Notes under the pieces: generated by a model
Told to the model about the DNA's origin: nothing
The model's database searches: none
What the model saw: the letters and a program-made list of their open reading frames with translations, nothing else
Origin: Rhodospirillales bacterium
GTDB lineage: Bacteria; Pseudomonadota; Alphaproteobacteria; ATCC43930; CGMCC-115725
Direction: 5' to 3'
Assembly: GCA_027315365.1 (NCBI GenBank)
Contig: DAHUYF010000024.1
Span: 1-37,309 of the forward strand
Length of the DNA: 37,309 nt
Made by a program: the position numbers and the translations under genes
Part shown: one piece after another, positions 6,873-14,967 of the stretch
How the letters are laid out: each line of letters begins with the position of its first letter
Numbering within the stretch: the stretch's first letter is position 1

Positions 6873-8420
6873 GTGCTGCGCGCCCTGCGCAACCTCCTGC
6901 GCCTCGTCGAGATCGCCTTCATCCTGGCGCGCTTCGATGCGTTTTTCCCGCTCGAATACGTGCCATTCGCCCGCCTGATCTATCCCGCTGCGCGGCTCTT
7001 GCGTCGCCGCGACGCCGCGCTCGCCGGCTTGCGTCCGGGCGAGCGGCTGGCCGCGGCGCTGCACGCGATGGGACCGAGCTTCATCAAGCTCGGCCAGGCG
7101 CTGTCGATCCGCGCCGATCTCATCGGCGAGACGCTGGCGGCGGATCTTGCCGCCCTTCAGGACCGGCTGCCGCCCTTTCCGGGGGAGCAGGCGCGGCGAA
7201 CGGTCGAAACCGAGCTGGGACAGCCCATCGCCGCGCTTTATCGCGCCTTCGACGACCGCCCGGTCGCCGCCGCTTCGATATCCCAGGTGCATTTCGCCGA
7301 GACCATCGAGGGCGGCGAGGTCGCGGTCAAGGTGCTGCGCCCCGGTATAGAGGCCGCCTTCGCCCGCGATCTCGACCTCTTTGTCTGGCTGGCGCGTCTC
7401 GCCGAGCGTACCCAGCCGGCGCTGCGCCGGCTGAAGCCGGTGGCGGTGGTGGAGACGCTCGCCGAGACGGTGCGCCAGGAGATGGATCTGCGCCTCGAGG
7501 CGGCCGCCGCCTCGGAGCTGCGCGCGAACTTCGCCGGCGATCCCGGCTTTCGCGTGCCGTTGGTCGATTGGCAGCGCACCGGGCGGAGGGTGCTGACCCT
7601 GGAGCGGGTCGGCGGCATACGCGTCGACGACCGCGCCGGGCTGCTCGCCGCCGGGCACGACATTCATGCGCTGATGGCGAATGCGGCCGGCGCCTTCTTC
7701 AATCAGGTCTTCCGCGACGGCTTCTTCCACGCCGATCTTCATCCCGGCAACCTCTTCATCGATGCCTCGGGCGCGATCGTGGTCGTCGATTTCGGCATCA
7801 TGGGTCGGCTCGATCGCAGGACGCGCTACTACCTTGCCGACATGCTCCTGGCCTTTCTCACTGGTGACTACCGCCGGGTCGCCGAGGTGCATTTCGAGGC
7901 CGGCTATGTGCCGGCGCGGCAGTCGATCGAGGCCTTCGCTCAGGCCTGCCGCTCGATCGGCGAGCCGATCCTGGGCCGGCCGATCGCCGAGATCTCGCTC
8001 GGCCGGCTGCTGGCGCAGCTCTTCCAGGTGACCGAGCAGTTCCAGATGGAGACGCAGCCGCAATTGCTGCTGCTGCAGAAGACCATGGTGCTGGCCGAAG
8101 GCGTCGGCCGGTTGCTCGATCCCGGCGTCAACATGTGGAGCCTGGCGCAGCCGCTGATCGAGGAATGGATGCGCGAGAATCGCGGGCCGGAGGCGCGGCT
8201 CAGGGATGCTGCCGGCGATGTCGTCGCGACGCTGGAGCGGCTGCCCGCCCTGGTGCGGGACCTGCAGAAGCTGGGTGCGGCGATCACCGAGGGCGGCGGC
8301 CTGCCGCTTCATCCCGACACGCTGGCCGAGCTTGCGCGGCGCGACGCCATCGACCTGCTAGGCCTGCCGCTGTGGATCATTGCCCTGGCGCTGGCCGCGA
8401 TCGCCATCTCTCTTTGGTAG
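6873..8420 (+). CDS. ubiB: UbiB, ABC1/ADCK-type atypical kinase
   Basis: 515 residues from a GTG 7 bases after the ubiE stop. The KxGQ motif (SFIKLGQALSIR, about 69-80) that marks ABC1/ADCK proteins is present, as are the ATP-binding lysine in GGEVAVKVLRPG, the catalytic loop FHADLHPGNLF and the metal-binding VVDFGIMGRL. The C-terminus carries a hydrophobic tail (PLWIIALALAAIAISLW), a membrane anchor typical of UbiB. The family is needed for aerobic ubiquinone biosynthesis, probably as an ATPase that helps lipid intermediates leave the membrane. The fit of length, motifs and the ubiE neighbour leaves little doubt. Confidence 0.96.
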   Translation: MLRALRNLLRLVEIAFILARFDAFFPLEYVPFARLIYPAARLLRRRDAALAGLRPGERLAAALHAMGPSFIKLGQALSIRADLIGETLAADLAALQDRLPPFPGEQARRTVETELGQPIAALYRAFDDRPVAAASISQVHFAETIEGGEVAVKVLRPGIEAAFARDLDLFVWLARLAERTQPALRRLKPVAVVETLAETVRQEMDLRLEAAAASELRANFAGDPGFRVPLVDWQRTGRRVLTLERVGGIRVDDRAGLLAAGHDIHALMANAAGAFFNQVFRDGFFHADLHPGNLFIDASGAIVVVDFGIMGRLDRRTRYYLADMLLAFLTGDYRRVAEVHFEAGYVPARQSIEAFAQACRSIGEPILGRPIAEISLGRLLAQLFQVTEQFQMETQPQLLLLQKTMVLAEGVGRLLDPGVNMWSLAQPLIEEWMRENRGPEARLRDAAGDVVATLERLPALVRDLQKLGAAITEGGGLPLHPDTLAELARRDAIDLLGLPLWIIALALAAIAISLW

Positions 8421-8444
8421 CCGCGATCGCCCTCGACGCTCGTC

Positions 8445-8482
8445 GGCGGCGTCAGCAGTTGCGCAGCAACTGCGGGAGCCGC
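8445..8482 (+). repeat. Dispersed palindromic element, copy A
   Basis: A core hairpin AGTTGC / GCAACT around a short GCA loop is flanked by GGCGGC on the left and GAGCCGC on the right. It lies in the gap between ubiB and coaBC. The same layout with different but still paired stem bases occurs at 14869-14904 and, inverted, at 25283-25317. It resembles a REP-type element. Confidence 0.7.
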
Positions 8483-8496
8483 TCCGTGCATACCCG

Positions 8497-8534
8497 TCTC
8501 CGCTCTGCTGTCTCCGCTCTGCTGTCTCCGCTCT
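8497..8534. repeat. 14-bp tandem repeat before coaBC
   Basis: TCTCCGCTCTGCTG is repeated at 8497-8510 and 8511-8524, with a partial third copy (TCTCCGCTCT) at 8525-8534. The tract is pyrimidine-rich on the plus strand and lies about 70 bases before the coaBC start, in the leader or promoter area. It is likely to be length-variable. Confidence 0.8.
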
Positions 8535-8601
8535 CCTTGCCTCCCCGGCCTCCGCCTTATAGGCTCCCTGATCTGAGCTTTCGGCGTGACCGGGGGTCCC
8601 T

Positions 8602-9810
8602 TTGCCGCTCCAGGGCCGGCGCATCCTGCTGATCATCGCGGGCGGGATTGCGGCCTATAAGAGTCTCGATCTCATCCGCCGCCTGCGCGAGCGCGGCGCC
8701 CGGGTGCGCGTCATCATGACGGCGGCGGCGCAGCGCTTCATCACCCCGCTCGCCGCCGCTTCGCTCAGCGCGGAGACCGTCTATACCGATCTCTTCTCGC
8801 TGACCGAGGAGAGCGAGATGGGGCATCTGCGGCTTGCCGCCGAAACCGATCTCGTCGTCGTGGCGCCGGCGACGGCCGATCTCCTGGCCAGGATGGCGGC
8901 GGGGCGCGCCGACGATCTCGCCGCCACCGCGCTGCTCGCCACCGAGCGGCCGATCCTGGTCGCGCCCGCCATGAACACGCGCATGTGGCGCCACGCCGCC
9001 ACCCGCGCCAATCTCGCGCTGCTGGAAAGCCGCGGCGTCGCCCGTATCGGCCCCAATGCCGGGCCGCTCGCCGAAGGCGAGACCGGGCCTGGCCGCATGG
9101 CGGAGCCGCTAGAGATCGTCGCGGCGGTCGAGCAGATGCTGGGCGTCGGGGCGCTCAGCGGCCGGCGCGCCCTGGTCACCAGCGGCCCCACCCACGAGGC
9201 GATCGATCCCGTGCGCTACATCGCCAACCGCTCCTCGGGCAAGCAGGGCCATGCCATCGCCGCGGCGCTGGCGCGGCTGGGCGCCGAGACGGTGCTGGTT
9301 TCCGGCCCGACATCCGAGCCTGATCCGCCCGGCGTGCGCGTCGTCCACGTCGAGTCCGCGCGCGCGATGCTGGCGGCCTGCGAAAAGGCGCTGCCGGCGG
9401 ACATCGCGGTCTGCGCCGCCGCGGTGGCCGATTGGCGCGCCGAGCCGGCGGCGCAGAAGATCAAGAAGAAGAACGGCGCCCCGCCCGCGCTCAAGCTGGT
9501 GGAGAACCCCGACATCCTGGCGAGCCTGAGCAAGCCCGGCAACCGCCGGCCGCGCCTCGTGGTGGGCTTCGCCGCCGAGACCGAGAATGTGGTCGAGCAT
9601 GCCCGCGAGAAGCGCGTGCGCAAGGCCTGCGACTGGATCCTCGCCAATGACGTCTCGCCCGCCACCGGTACCTTCGGCGGCGATGCCAACACCATCCATC
9701 TGGTCGACGAGGCCGGGGTCGAGGATTGGCCGCCGCTGCCCAAGCGCGAGGTCGCCGAGCGGCTGGCGCAGCGCATCGCCCGCTTCTTTGCGGGGAAAGC
9801 CGCGGAATGA
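8602..9810 (+). CDS. coaBC: Bifunctional CoaBC (PPC synthetase/decarboxylase)
   Basis: 402 residues from a TTG start that gives the normal N-terminus ([21 protein letters not shown]). The CoaC flavoprotein half carries His75 (SEMGHLRL) and the P-x-M-N-x-x-M-W motif with N125. The CoaB half has [21 protein letters not shown] and the Lys-rich KKKNG loop. Together they join cysteine to 4'-phosphopantothenate and decarboxylate the product, two steps of CoA synthesis. Oddity: the E. coli ACGD motif, whose Cys158 reduces the enethiol intermediate, reads A-E-G-E here, with Glu158 at that very position. dut overlaps the stop as ATGA. The 181-bp upstream gap holds the repeats listed, not an obvious promoter. 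Confidence 0.95.
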   Translation: MPLQGRRILLIIAGGIAAYKSLDLIRRLRERGARVRVIMTAAAQRFITPLAAASLSAETVYTDLFSLTEESEMGHLRLAAETDLVVVAPATADLLARMAAGRADDLAATALLATERPILVAPAMNTRMWRHAATRANLALLESRGVARIGPNAGPLAEGETGPGRMAEPLEIVAAVEQMLGVGALSGRRALVTSGPTHEAIDPVRYIANRSSGKQGHAIAAALARLGAETVLVSGPTSEPDPPGVRVVHVESARAMLAACEKALPADIAVCAAAVADWRAEPAAQKIKKKNGAPPALKLVENPDILASLSKPGNRRPRLVVGFAAETENVVEHAREKRVRKACDWILANDVSPATGTFGGDANTIHLVDEAGVEDWPPLPKREVAERLAQRIARFFAGKAAE

Positions 9811-10256
9811 GCGTGGTCGCCGTGGCACTGCAGGTGCTTCCGCATGGCGATGGGCTGCCGCTGCCGGCCTATGCCACCGCGGGGAGCGCCGGCGTCGATC
9901 TCGCCGCGGCGCTGGACGCGCCCGTCGTGCTGACCCCCGGCGGGCGCGCCGCGGTGCCGACCGGCATCGCGCTGGCGCTGCCCGAGGGTTTCGAAGCCCA
10001 GGTGCGGCCGCGCTCGGGTCTGGCGCTGCGCCACGGGCTCACCGTGCTCAACAGCCCCGGCACGATCGACGCCGATTATCGCGGCGAGGTGCAGGTCATC
10101 CTCGCCAATCTCGGCAGCGAGCCCGTCACCATCGCCCGCGGCGAGCGCATTGCGCAGCTGGTCGTGGCGCCGGTGAGCCGCGTCGCCTTCGAGCACGTCG
10201 CGGCCTTGCCGCCAAGCGGGCGCAGCAGCGGCGGCTTCGGCTCTACGGGGCGCTGA
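9807..10256 (+). CDS. dut: dUTP pyrophosphatase
   Basis: 149 residues, normal for trimeric dUTPase. Visible motifs are [10 protein letters not shown] (motif I), [12 protein letters not shown] (motif II), [16 protein letters not shown] (motif III, with the catalytic Asp), [10 protein letters not shown] (motif IV) and the C-terminal GGFGSTGR arm (motif V). The enzyme hydrolyses dUTP to dUMP, keeping uracil out of DNA and feeding thymidylate synthesis. The ATG overlaps the coaBC stop (ATGA) and the next ATG directly abuts its TGA, so this is one polycistronic unit. coaBC-dut adjacency is widespread in Proteobacteria. Confidence 0.97.
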   Translation: MSVVAVALQVLPHGDGLPLPAYATAGSAGVDLAAALDAPVVLTPGGRAAVPTGIALALPEGFEAQVRPRSGLALRHGLTVLNSPGTIDADYRGEVQVILANLGSEPVTIARGERIAQLVVAPVSRVAFEHVAALPPSGRSSGGFGSTGR

Positions 10257-10712
10257 ATGTTGCGGCTCACCAAGAAGCTGCTCTTCGCCATCGAGGCGGT
10301 GCTCGACATCGCCTACAACGCCGGCACGCTGCCGGTGCAGTCGAGCGAGATCACGCGCCGGCAAGGCATTCCGCGCCGCTATCTCGAGCAGGTGCTGCAA
10401 CAGCTGGTGCGCGATGGCGTGCTGGTGGGGGTGCGCGGGCCGCGCGGCGGGTATCGCCTGGCGCGCGAACGCCGCCGCATCACCGTCGGCGAGATCGTCC
10501 GCGTCGTGCGCTCGCTGGAAAGCGGCGAAGACCCGATCGAGACCGACGCCGGCGCCGAACTCGGTCACAAGGTGGTGCGGCCGCTTTGGCTTGAGCTGCA
10601 GGAGGAACTGATGCAGCGCCTCGACGGCGTCACCATCGAGGATCTCTGCACCCGCGCACACCAGGCCGGCGTCGCCGGCGAATACGCCGCCCGTTTCGAC
10701 TACAGCATCTGA
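10257..10712 (+). CDS. Rrf2-family regulator lacking Fe-S cysteines
   Basis: 151 residues that abut the dut stop with no spacer. The winged helix is clear: LFAIEAVLDIAYNAG, the recognition region ITRRQGIPRRYLEQVLQQLV and the wing GVRGPRGGYRLARERRRITVGEIV, all Rrf2/IscR hallmarks. Rrf2 proteins such as IscR, NsrR and RirA sense through a cluster held by three cysteines; here the only Cys is in DLCTRAH near the C-terminus, so a cluster is unlikely. CymR, which controls cysteine metabolism in Firmicutes and partners with CysK, is an Rrf2 member without a cluster. cysK is two genes downstream, so a CymR-like role is an inference worth testing. Possible target sites are not obvious because the operon has almost no gaps. 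Confidence 0.88.
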   Translation: MLRLTKKLLFAIEAVLDIAYNAGTLPVQSSEITRRQGIPRRYLEQVLQQLVRDGVLVGVRGPRGGYRLARERRRITVGEIVRVVRSLESGEDPIETDAGAELGHKVVRPLWLELQEELMQRLDGVTIEDLCTRAHQAGVAGEYAARFDYSI

Positions 10713-10723
10713 GGATCGGGCCG

Positions 10724-11362
10724 GTGACCCGCAGCGGCTTGAAGCTGGGATTTCTCGCTTCGCACGGCGGCAGCAGCATGAAGGCGATCGTCGACGCCAT
10801 CGCCCGCGGCACGCTGCGCGCCGGCGCCGGCGTCGTCATCTCCAACAACGCCGACGCGCCGGCGCTCGCCCACGCCCGCGCGTTGGGCATCGCCGCCGCG
10901 CATCTGAGCCAGACCCAGCTCGGCAGCGCCGAGGCGGTCGACCGCGCCATCGCCGAGACGCTGGCAGCGCATGGCGTCGAGCTCGTGGTGCTGTCGGGCT
11001 ATCTGCGGAAGCTTGGGCCGGTCACGCTCGGGCGCTATCGCAACCGCATCCTCAACATCCATCCCGGCCGGCTGCCGGAGTATGGCGGGCGCGGCATGTA
11101 TGGCCGCCACGTGCACGAAGCGGTGATCGCCGCCGGCGAGCGGCGCAGCGGCATCGCCATCCATCTCGTCGACGAGGAATACGATCACGGCCCGGTGATC
11201 GCCGCGCGCGATGTCCAGGTCGAGCCGGGCGACACGCCGGAGACGCTGGCCGCCCGCATCCAGGCGCTGGAGCCGGAATTCTTCGTCGACACGCTGCGGC
11301 GCATCGCGGCAGGGCGGTTGGCGCTGCCCGGCGGCGTTGCGCCCCCCGGCGAAAGCGCCTAG
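10724..11362 (+). CDS. PurN-like formyltransferase
   Basis: 212 residues from a GTG start, the size of PurN. The formyl-transferase catalytic residues are recognisable: Asn and His in ILNIHPGRLP and Asp in DEEYDHGPVIA. Known PurN enzymes transfer formyl from 10-formyl-THF to glycinamide ribotide. Two features depart from the E. coli type: the phosphate-binding loop reads SHGGSSM rather than G-x-G-S-N, and the stretch GGRGMYGRHVHEAV replaces the usual PGLHTHRQAL. From memory the GMYG-x-x-VH form resembles the PurN of Bacteroidetes. It is not next to purM; its partners are an Rrf2 regulator and cysK, so the substrate may not be GAR. It is 11 bases after the regulator and 42 before cysK. Confidence 0.8.
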   Translation: MTRSGLKLGFLASHGGSSMKAIVDAIARGTLRAGAGVVISNNADAPALAHARALGIAAAHLSQTQLGSAEAVDRAIAETLAAHGVELVVLSGYLRKLGPVTLGRYRNRILNIHPGRLPEYGGRGMYGRHVHEAVIAAGERRSGIAIHLVDEEYDHGPVIAARDVQVEPGDTPETLAARIQALEPEFFVDTLRRIAAGRLALPGGVAPPGESA

Positions 11363-11404
11363 AACCGGCGCTATCGGGCCGAAGACCCGCATCGGGGAGG
11401 GATC

Positions 11405-12397
11405 ATGGCTGACGCGCAGAAGCAGGAGAAACCGGGGATTCCGGCCGCCGGCGAATTCCGCGGCCGCATCTATGACAGCATCACCGACACCATCGGCGCC
11501 ACGCCGCTGGTGCGGCTGTCGCGCCTCGCCGAGAAGCATGGCGCCAAGGCCGACATCCTCGGCAAATGCGAATTCTTCAACCCGCTCGCCTCGGTCAAGG
11601 ACCGCATCGGCCTCGCCATGATCGAGGCGGCGGAGGCGGCGGGCAAGATCCGCCCGGGCAAGACCGTGCTGGTCGAGCCGACCTCGGGAAACACCGGCAT
11701 CGCGCTCGCCTTCGTCGCCGCGGCCAAGGGCTATCGCATCGTGCTGACCATGCCCGACAGCATGTCGGAAGAGCGGCGCAAGATGCTAAAGCTCTTGGGC
11801 GCCGAGCTGGAGCTGACACCGGCGGCGCAGGGCATGCGCGGCGCCATCGCGCGCGCCGAACAGCTGCGCGAGAGCCTGCCCGACAGTTTCATGCCGCAGC
11901 AATTCGACAACCCCGCCAATCCCGAGATACATCGCCGCACCACCGCCGAGGAGATCTGGCGCGACAGCGGCGGCAAGGTCGATGTCGTGATCTCCGGCGT
12001 CGGCACCGGCGGCACGCTCACCGGCGTCGGCTCGGTGCTGAAGCCGCGCAAGCCGGGGCTGCGCATGGTCGCGGTCGAGCCCGAGGACAGCGCCGTGCTG
12101 TCGGGCGGTCCGCCGGGTCCGCACAAGATCCAGGGCATCGGCGCGGGATTCGTCCCCACCATTCTCGATACCGGCCTCATCGACGAGGTCGTTCGCATCG
12201 CCAATGAGACCGCATTCCGCACCGCGCGCGAGGCGGCGCGGGTCGAGGGGCTGCCGGTCGGCATTTCCTCGGGAGCGGCGATCGCCGCGGCACTCGAACT
12301 CGGCAGCCGGCCGGACATGGCGGGCAAGATGATCGTCGCGGTGCTGCCGAGTTTCGCCGAGCGCTACTTGTCGACGGCGCTGTTCGAAAACATGTAA
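11405..12397 (+). CDS. cysK: Cysteine synthase A (O-acetylserine sulfhydrylase)
   Basis: 330 residues of the PLP fold-type II family. The Schiff-base lysine is K65 in [11 protein letters not shown]. The substrate loop TSGNTGI is at about 93-99 and the phosphate-binding [10 protein letters not shown] at about 198-207. [12 protein letters not shown] near the C-terminus is the usual PLP-ring-contact region. It makes cysteine from O-acetylserine and sulfide. It begins with a good Shine-Dalgarno sequence (GGGGAGGGATC before ATG) and a short N-terminal extension of about 20 residues ahead of the family start. It sits between the PurN-like gene and moeB. Cystathionine synthase and CysM are alternatives but fit less well. 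Confidence 0.94.
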   Translation: MADAQKQEKPGIPAAGEFRGRIYDSITDTIGATPLVRLSRLAEKHGAKADILGKCEFFNPLASVKDRIGLAMIEAAEAAGKIRPGKTVLVEPTSGNTGIALAFVAAAKGYRIVLTMPDSMSEERRKMLKLLGAELELTPAAQGMRGAIARAEQLRESLPDSFMPQQFDNPANPEIHRRTTAEEIWRDSGGKVDVVISGVGTGGTLTGVGSVLKPRKPGLRMVAVEPEDSAVLSGGPPGPHKIQGIGAGFVPTILDTGLIDEVVRIANETAFRTAREAARVEGLPVGISSGAAIAAALELGSRPDMAGKMIVAVLPSFAERYLSTALFENM

Positions 12398-12427
12398 AGC
12401 CGCAGGAGTTAACGAGCTTCGCCACCG

Positions 12428-13186
12428 ATGCCCCTGACCGACGCGCAATTCGAGCGCTACGCCCGCCATCTCATCCTCGACGAGGTCGGCGAGGAGGGGC
12501 AGGAAAAGCTGATGGCCGCCCGCGTGCTGGTGGTGGGGGCGGGCGGGCTCGGCTCGCCGCTGCTGCTCTACCTCGCCGCCGCCGGCATCGGCACGCTGGG
12601 GGTGGTCGACGACGACACCGTCGACCTCTCCAACCTGCAGCGCCAGATCGTCCATCCCACGGCGCGCATCGGCCGGCCCAAGGTCGAGAGCGCGCGCGAT
12701 ACGCTGGCGGCGATCAATCCCGAGATCCGCGTCGAGATGCATCGTCTGCGCCTCGATGCCGCCAATGCCGTGGCGCTGGTGCGGGACTACGACATCGTCG
12801 CCGACGGCAGCGACAATTTCGCCACGCGCTATCTTCTCAACGATGTCTGCCACGCCGAAGGCCGCACGCTGGTGGCGGGCTCGCTCTCGCCCTTCGACGG
12901 CCAGCTCGCGACCTTCAAGCCCTATCTCGGGCCGCCGCACCCCTGCTATCGCTGCCTCTTCCGCGAACCGCCGCCGCCCGATCTGGTGCCGCGCTGCGAG
13001 ACCGCGGGCATCCTGGGGGCGGTGGCCGGGGTCATCGGCACGCTGCAGGCGGTCGAGGTGCTGAAGGAGCTGCTGGGCCTGGGCGAAAGTCTGTCGGGCC
13101 GGCTGCTGATGTACGATGCGCTACGCACCGGCTTTCACGCGATCAAGCTGCCGCGCGACCCCGACTGCCCGACCTGTGGCGGCTGA
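12428..13186 (+). CDS. moeB: MoeB/ThiF-type adenylyltransferase
   Basis: 252 residues. The E1-like fold shows GAGGLGSPL (about 37-45) for ATP, VVDDDTVDLSNLQRQ, the conserved SDNFATRYLLND and a Cys at 190 (PRCETAGILG) matching the MoeB active-site-region cysteine. Two C-x2-C pairs (C173/C176 CYRC and C247/C250 CPTC) form the zinc site. MoeB adenylates the C-terminal Gly of the sulfur carrier MoaD; ThiF does the same to ThiS. No rhodanese domain follows. It is 30 bases after cysK, so a sulfur-carrier role tied to cysteine or cofactor sulfur supply is likely. MoaD and ThiS are not in the window, so the partner is open. It ends 1 base from the convergent dehydrogenase stop. Confidence 0.9.
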   Translation: MPLTDAQFERYARHLILDEVGEEGQEKLMAARVLVVGAGGLGSPLLLYLAAAGIGTLGVVDDDTVDLSNLQRQIVHPTARIGRPKVESARDTLAAINPEIRVEMHRLRLDAANAVALVRDYDIVADGSDNFATRYLLNDVCHAEGRTLVAGSLSPFDGQLATFKPYLGPPHPCYRCLFREPPPPDLVPRCETAGILGAVAGVIGTLQAVEVLKELLGLGESLSGRLLMYDALRTGFHAIKLPRDPDCPTCGG

Positions 13187-13187
13187 G

Positions 13188-14174
13188 CTACAGCATCGTC
13201 TCCAGTACGCGGTCGGGCGGGCGGTGGCCGTCGGCGAAGGTCTTGATGTTGATGATGACCTTCTCGCCCATGTCGATGCGCCCCTCGATCGTCGCCGAGC
13301 CCATATGCGGCAGCAGCACCACGTTGTCGAGTTTGAGCAGTTTCGGGCTCACTGCCGGCTCGTGCTCGAAGACGTCGAGCCCTGCGCCGGCGATCTCGCG
13401 CGCCATCAGCATGCGCGTCAGCGCGTCTTCGTCGATCACCTCGCCGCGCGCGGTGTTGACGATGACCGCGTGCGGCCGCAGCAGCTTGAGCCGCCGCGCC
13501 GACAGCAGGTGATATGTCGCCGGCGTGTGCGGGCAGTTGACCGAGATGATGTCGACGCGCGCCAGCATCTGGTCGAGGCTCTCCCAGAATGTCGCCTCGA
13601 GTTCGTGCTCGACCGCTTCCGGCGCGCGGCGCCGGTTGTGGTAGTGGATCGAGAGGCCGAAGCCGCGGGCACGGCGCGCCACCGCCTGGCCGATGCGGCC
13701 CATGCCGACGATGCCGAGCCGCTTGCCCCAGAGGCGATTGCCCAGCATCGAGGTCGGGCCCCAGCCGGTCCATTTGCCCTCGCGGATCAGCCGCTCGCCT
13801 TCGGCCAGCCGCCGCGAGACGGCGAGGATCAGCGCCATGGTCATGTCGGCGGTATCCTCGGTCAGCACCGCGGGCGTGTTGGTGACGGTGATGCCGCGGG
13901 TGCGGGCGCTGGCGATGTCGATGTGGTCGACCCCGGTGCCGAAGGAGGCGATGAGCTTGAGTCGCGGCCCGGCCTGGGCGAGCACGGCGGCGTCGATGCG
14001 GTCGGTGATGGTCGGCACCAGCACATCGGCCTGCTGCACGGCGGCGACCAGCTGCGGCTGGGTCAGCGGCGTGTCGTCCAGATTGAGCCGTGCATCGAAC
14101 AGCTCCATCATCCGCGTCTCGATCGCGTCGGGCAGCTTGCGCGTGACCACGACCAGCGGCTTTTTCGACGGCAT
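13188..14174 (-). CDS. Glyoxylate/hydroxypyruvate reductase type 2-hydroxyacid dehydrogenase
   Basis: 328 residues starting MPSKKPLVVVTRKLP, with GAGGGAGCC just before the ATG. Longer upstream frames are rejected for lack of family similarity. It is a D-isomer-specific 2-hydroxyacid dehydrogenase: NAD-binding GMGRIG (about 157-162) and catalytic R243 (NTARGEVID), E272 (DVFEHEP) and H290 (LLPHMGSAT). HNRRRAP after the second beta strand, with basic residues, suggests NADP preference, as in glyoxylate reductases (GyaR/GhrB type). It reduces glyoxylate or hydroxypyruvate to glycolate or D-glycerate. No neighbour fixes the substrate. It is divergent from the SH3 gene with 147 bp between, and convergent with moeB without a shared terminator. 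Confidence 0.9.
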   Translation of the reverse strand: MPSKKPLVVVTRKLPDAIETRMMELFDARLNLDDTPLTQPQLVAAVQQADVLVPTITDRIDAAVLAQAGPRLKLIASFGTGVDHIDIASARTRGITVTNTPAVLTEDTADMTMALILAVSRRLAEGERLIREGKWTGWGPTSMLGNRLWGKRLGIVGMGRIGQAVARRARGFGLSIHYHNRRRAPEAVEHELEATFWESLDQMLARVDIISVNCPHTPATYHLLSARRLKLLRPHAVIVNTARGEVIDEDALTRMLMAREIAGAGLDVFEHEPAVSPKLLKLDNVVLLPHMGSATIEGRIDMGEKVIINIKTFADGHRPPDRVLETML

Positions 14175-14285
14175 GGCTCCCTCATTCCCGGCCGTTCCCG
14201 GCCCGTGCCAAGCCCATACCAAGCGCCGCCGCGGGTGTCCAGCCTGGGCAAAGGGGGCGGGACAGGAGATCGCCCCGGGTTCGGC

Positions 14286-14314
14286 TTGACCCGGAGAATC
14301 GCCGGGGTTAGAGC
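14286..14314 (+). promoter_or_regulatory. Possible promoter of the SH3 protein gene
   Basis: TTGACC (14286-14291), a 17-base spacer and TAGAGC (14309-14314). The -35 is good but the -10 is poor (3 of 6). The -10 ends only 7 bases before the GTG start, so if used the transcript would be almost leaderless. Confidence 0.35.
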
Positions 14315-14321
14315 AGGCCCC

Positions 14322-14840
14322 GTGCAGCCTGCGCCGCGGTATCGCCTGTTGGTCTTTCGCCTTCCCTGGTGGCTGGCGCTGCTGACCCTGCTGCACGGCC
14401 TGGGCCATCCCGCCGGCGCCGCGGAGAAGGCGCTGCCGGTGCCGCGCTTTGCCAGCCTGCGCTCGGGCGAGGTCAATCTACGCAGCGGCCCCGGCGAGCG
14501 CTACCCGATCGAGTGGGTGCTGACCAAGAAGGGCTTGCCGGTGGAGATCGTCCAGGAGTTCGACGTCTGGCGCAAGATCCGCGACGCCGAGGGCAGCCTC
14601 GGCTGGGTGCATCAGCGCATGGTGAGCGGGGCGCGCACCGTCATCGTCATCGGCGCGGTCCGCACCCTGCACGCCGATCCCGACGCCGCGGCGCCAGCGG
14701 TGGCGCGGGCCGAGCCGGGGCTCGTCGCCCGGCTGCTGGAATGCCGCGGCGGCTGGTGCCGGATCGAGGCTCAGGACGTCAAGGGCTGGCTGACGCGCGG
14801 CGAGGTCTGGGGCGTGTTTGCGGACGAGGCGGTACCCTAG
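14322..14840 (+). CDS. Exported bacterial SH3-domain protein
   Basis: 172 residues from a GTG start; TTG at codon 10 is an alternative. The N-terminus is a signal peptide (basic RYR, then VFRLPWWLALLTLLHGLG, with possible cleavage near AGAAE). Then follows a bacterial SH3 repeat beginning FASLRSGEVNLRSGPGERYPI with W and G landmarks (VWRKIRDAEGSLGWVHQRM), and a second SH3-like half (LHADPDAAAPAVARAEPGLVARL, CRGGWCRIEAQDVKGWL). COG3807-type SH3 proteins of this size are common in Alphaproteobacteria; they are exported and thought to bind peptidoglycan or other ligands, but the function is not established. The two cysteines around GGW could form a disulfide in the periplasm. It has no operon partner. 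Confidence 0.85.
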   Translation: MQPAPRYRLLVFRLPWWLALLTLLHGLGHPAGAAEKALPVPRFASLRSGEVNLRSGPGERYPIEWVLTKKGLPVEIVQEFDVWRKIRDAEGSLGWVHQRMVSGARTVIVIGAVRTLHADPDAAAPAVARAEPGLVARLLECRGGWCRIEAQDVKGWLTRGEVWGVFADEAVP

Positions 14841-14868
14841 CGCGAAGGCACAAAGCGTCGTACGCCGC

Positions 14869-14904
14869 GGCGGCAGCGGTTGCGCAAGCAACCGCGAGAG
14901 CCGC
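14869..14904 (+). repeat. Dispersed palindromic element, copy B
   Basis: Same layout as copy A: GGCGGC, then GGTTGC / GCAACC around a short GCA loop, then GAGAGCCGC. The stem bases differ from copy A but remain paired. It lies between the SH3 gene and the SDR gene, about 64 bases before the SDR start. Confidence 0.7.
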
Positions 14905-14967
14905 TCGGGGGTGGCGATGACTCTCCAGAGGGCCTAGAGAGCCCCTCAAAATCCGGGGAGGCGGAGG

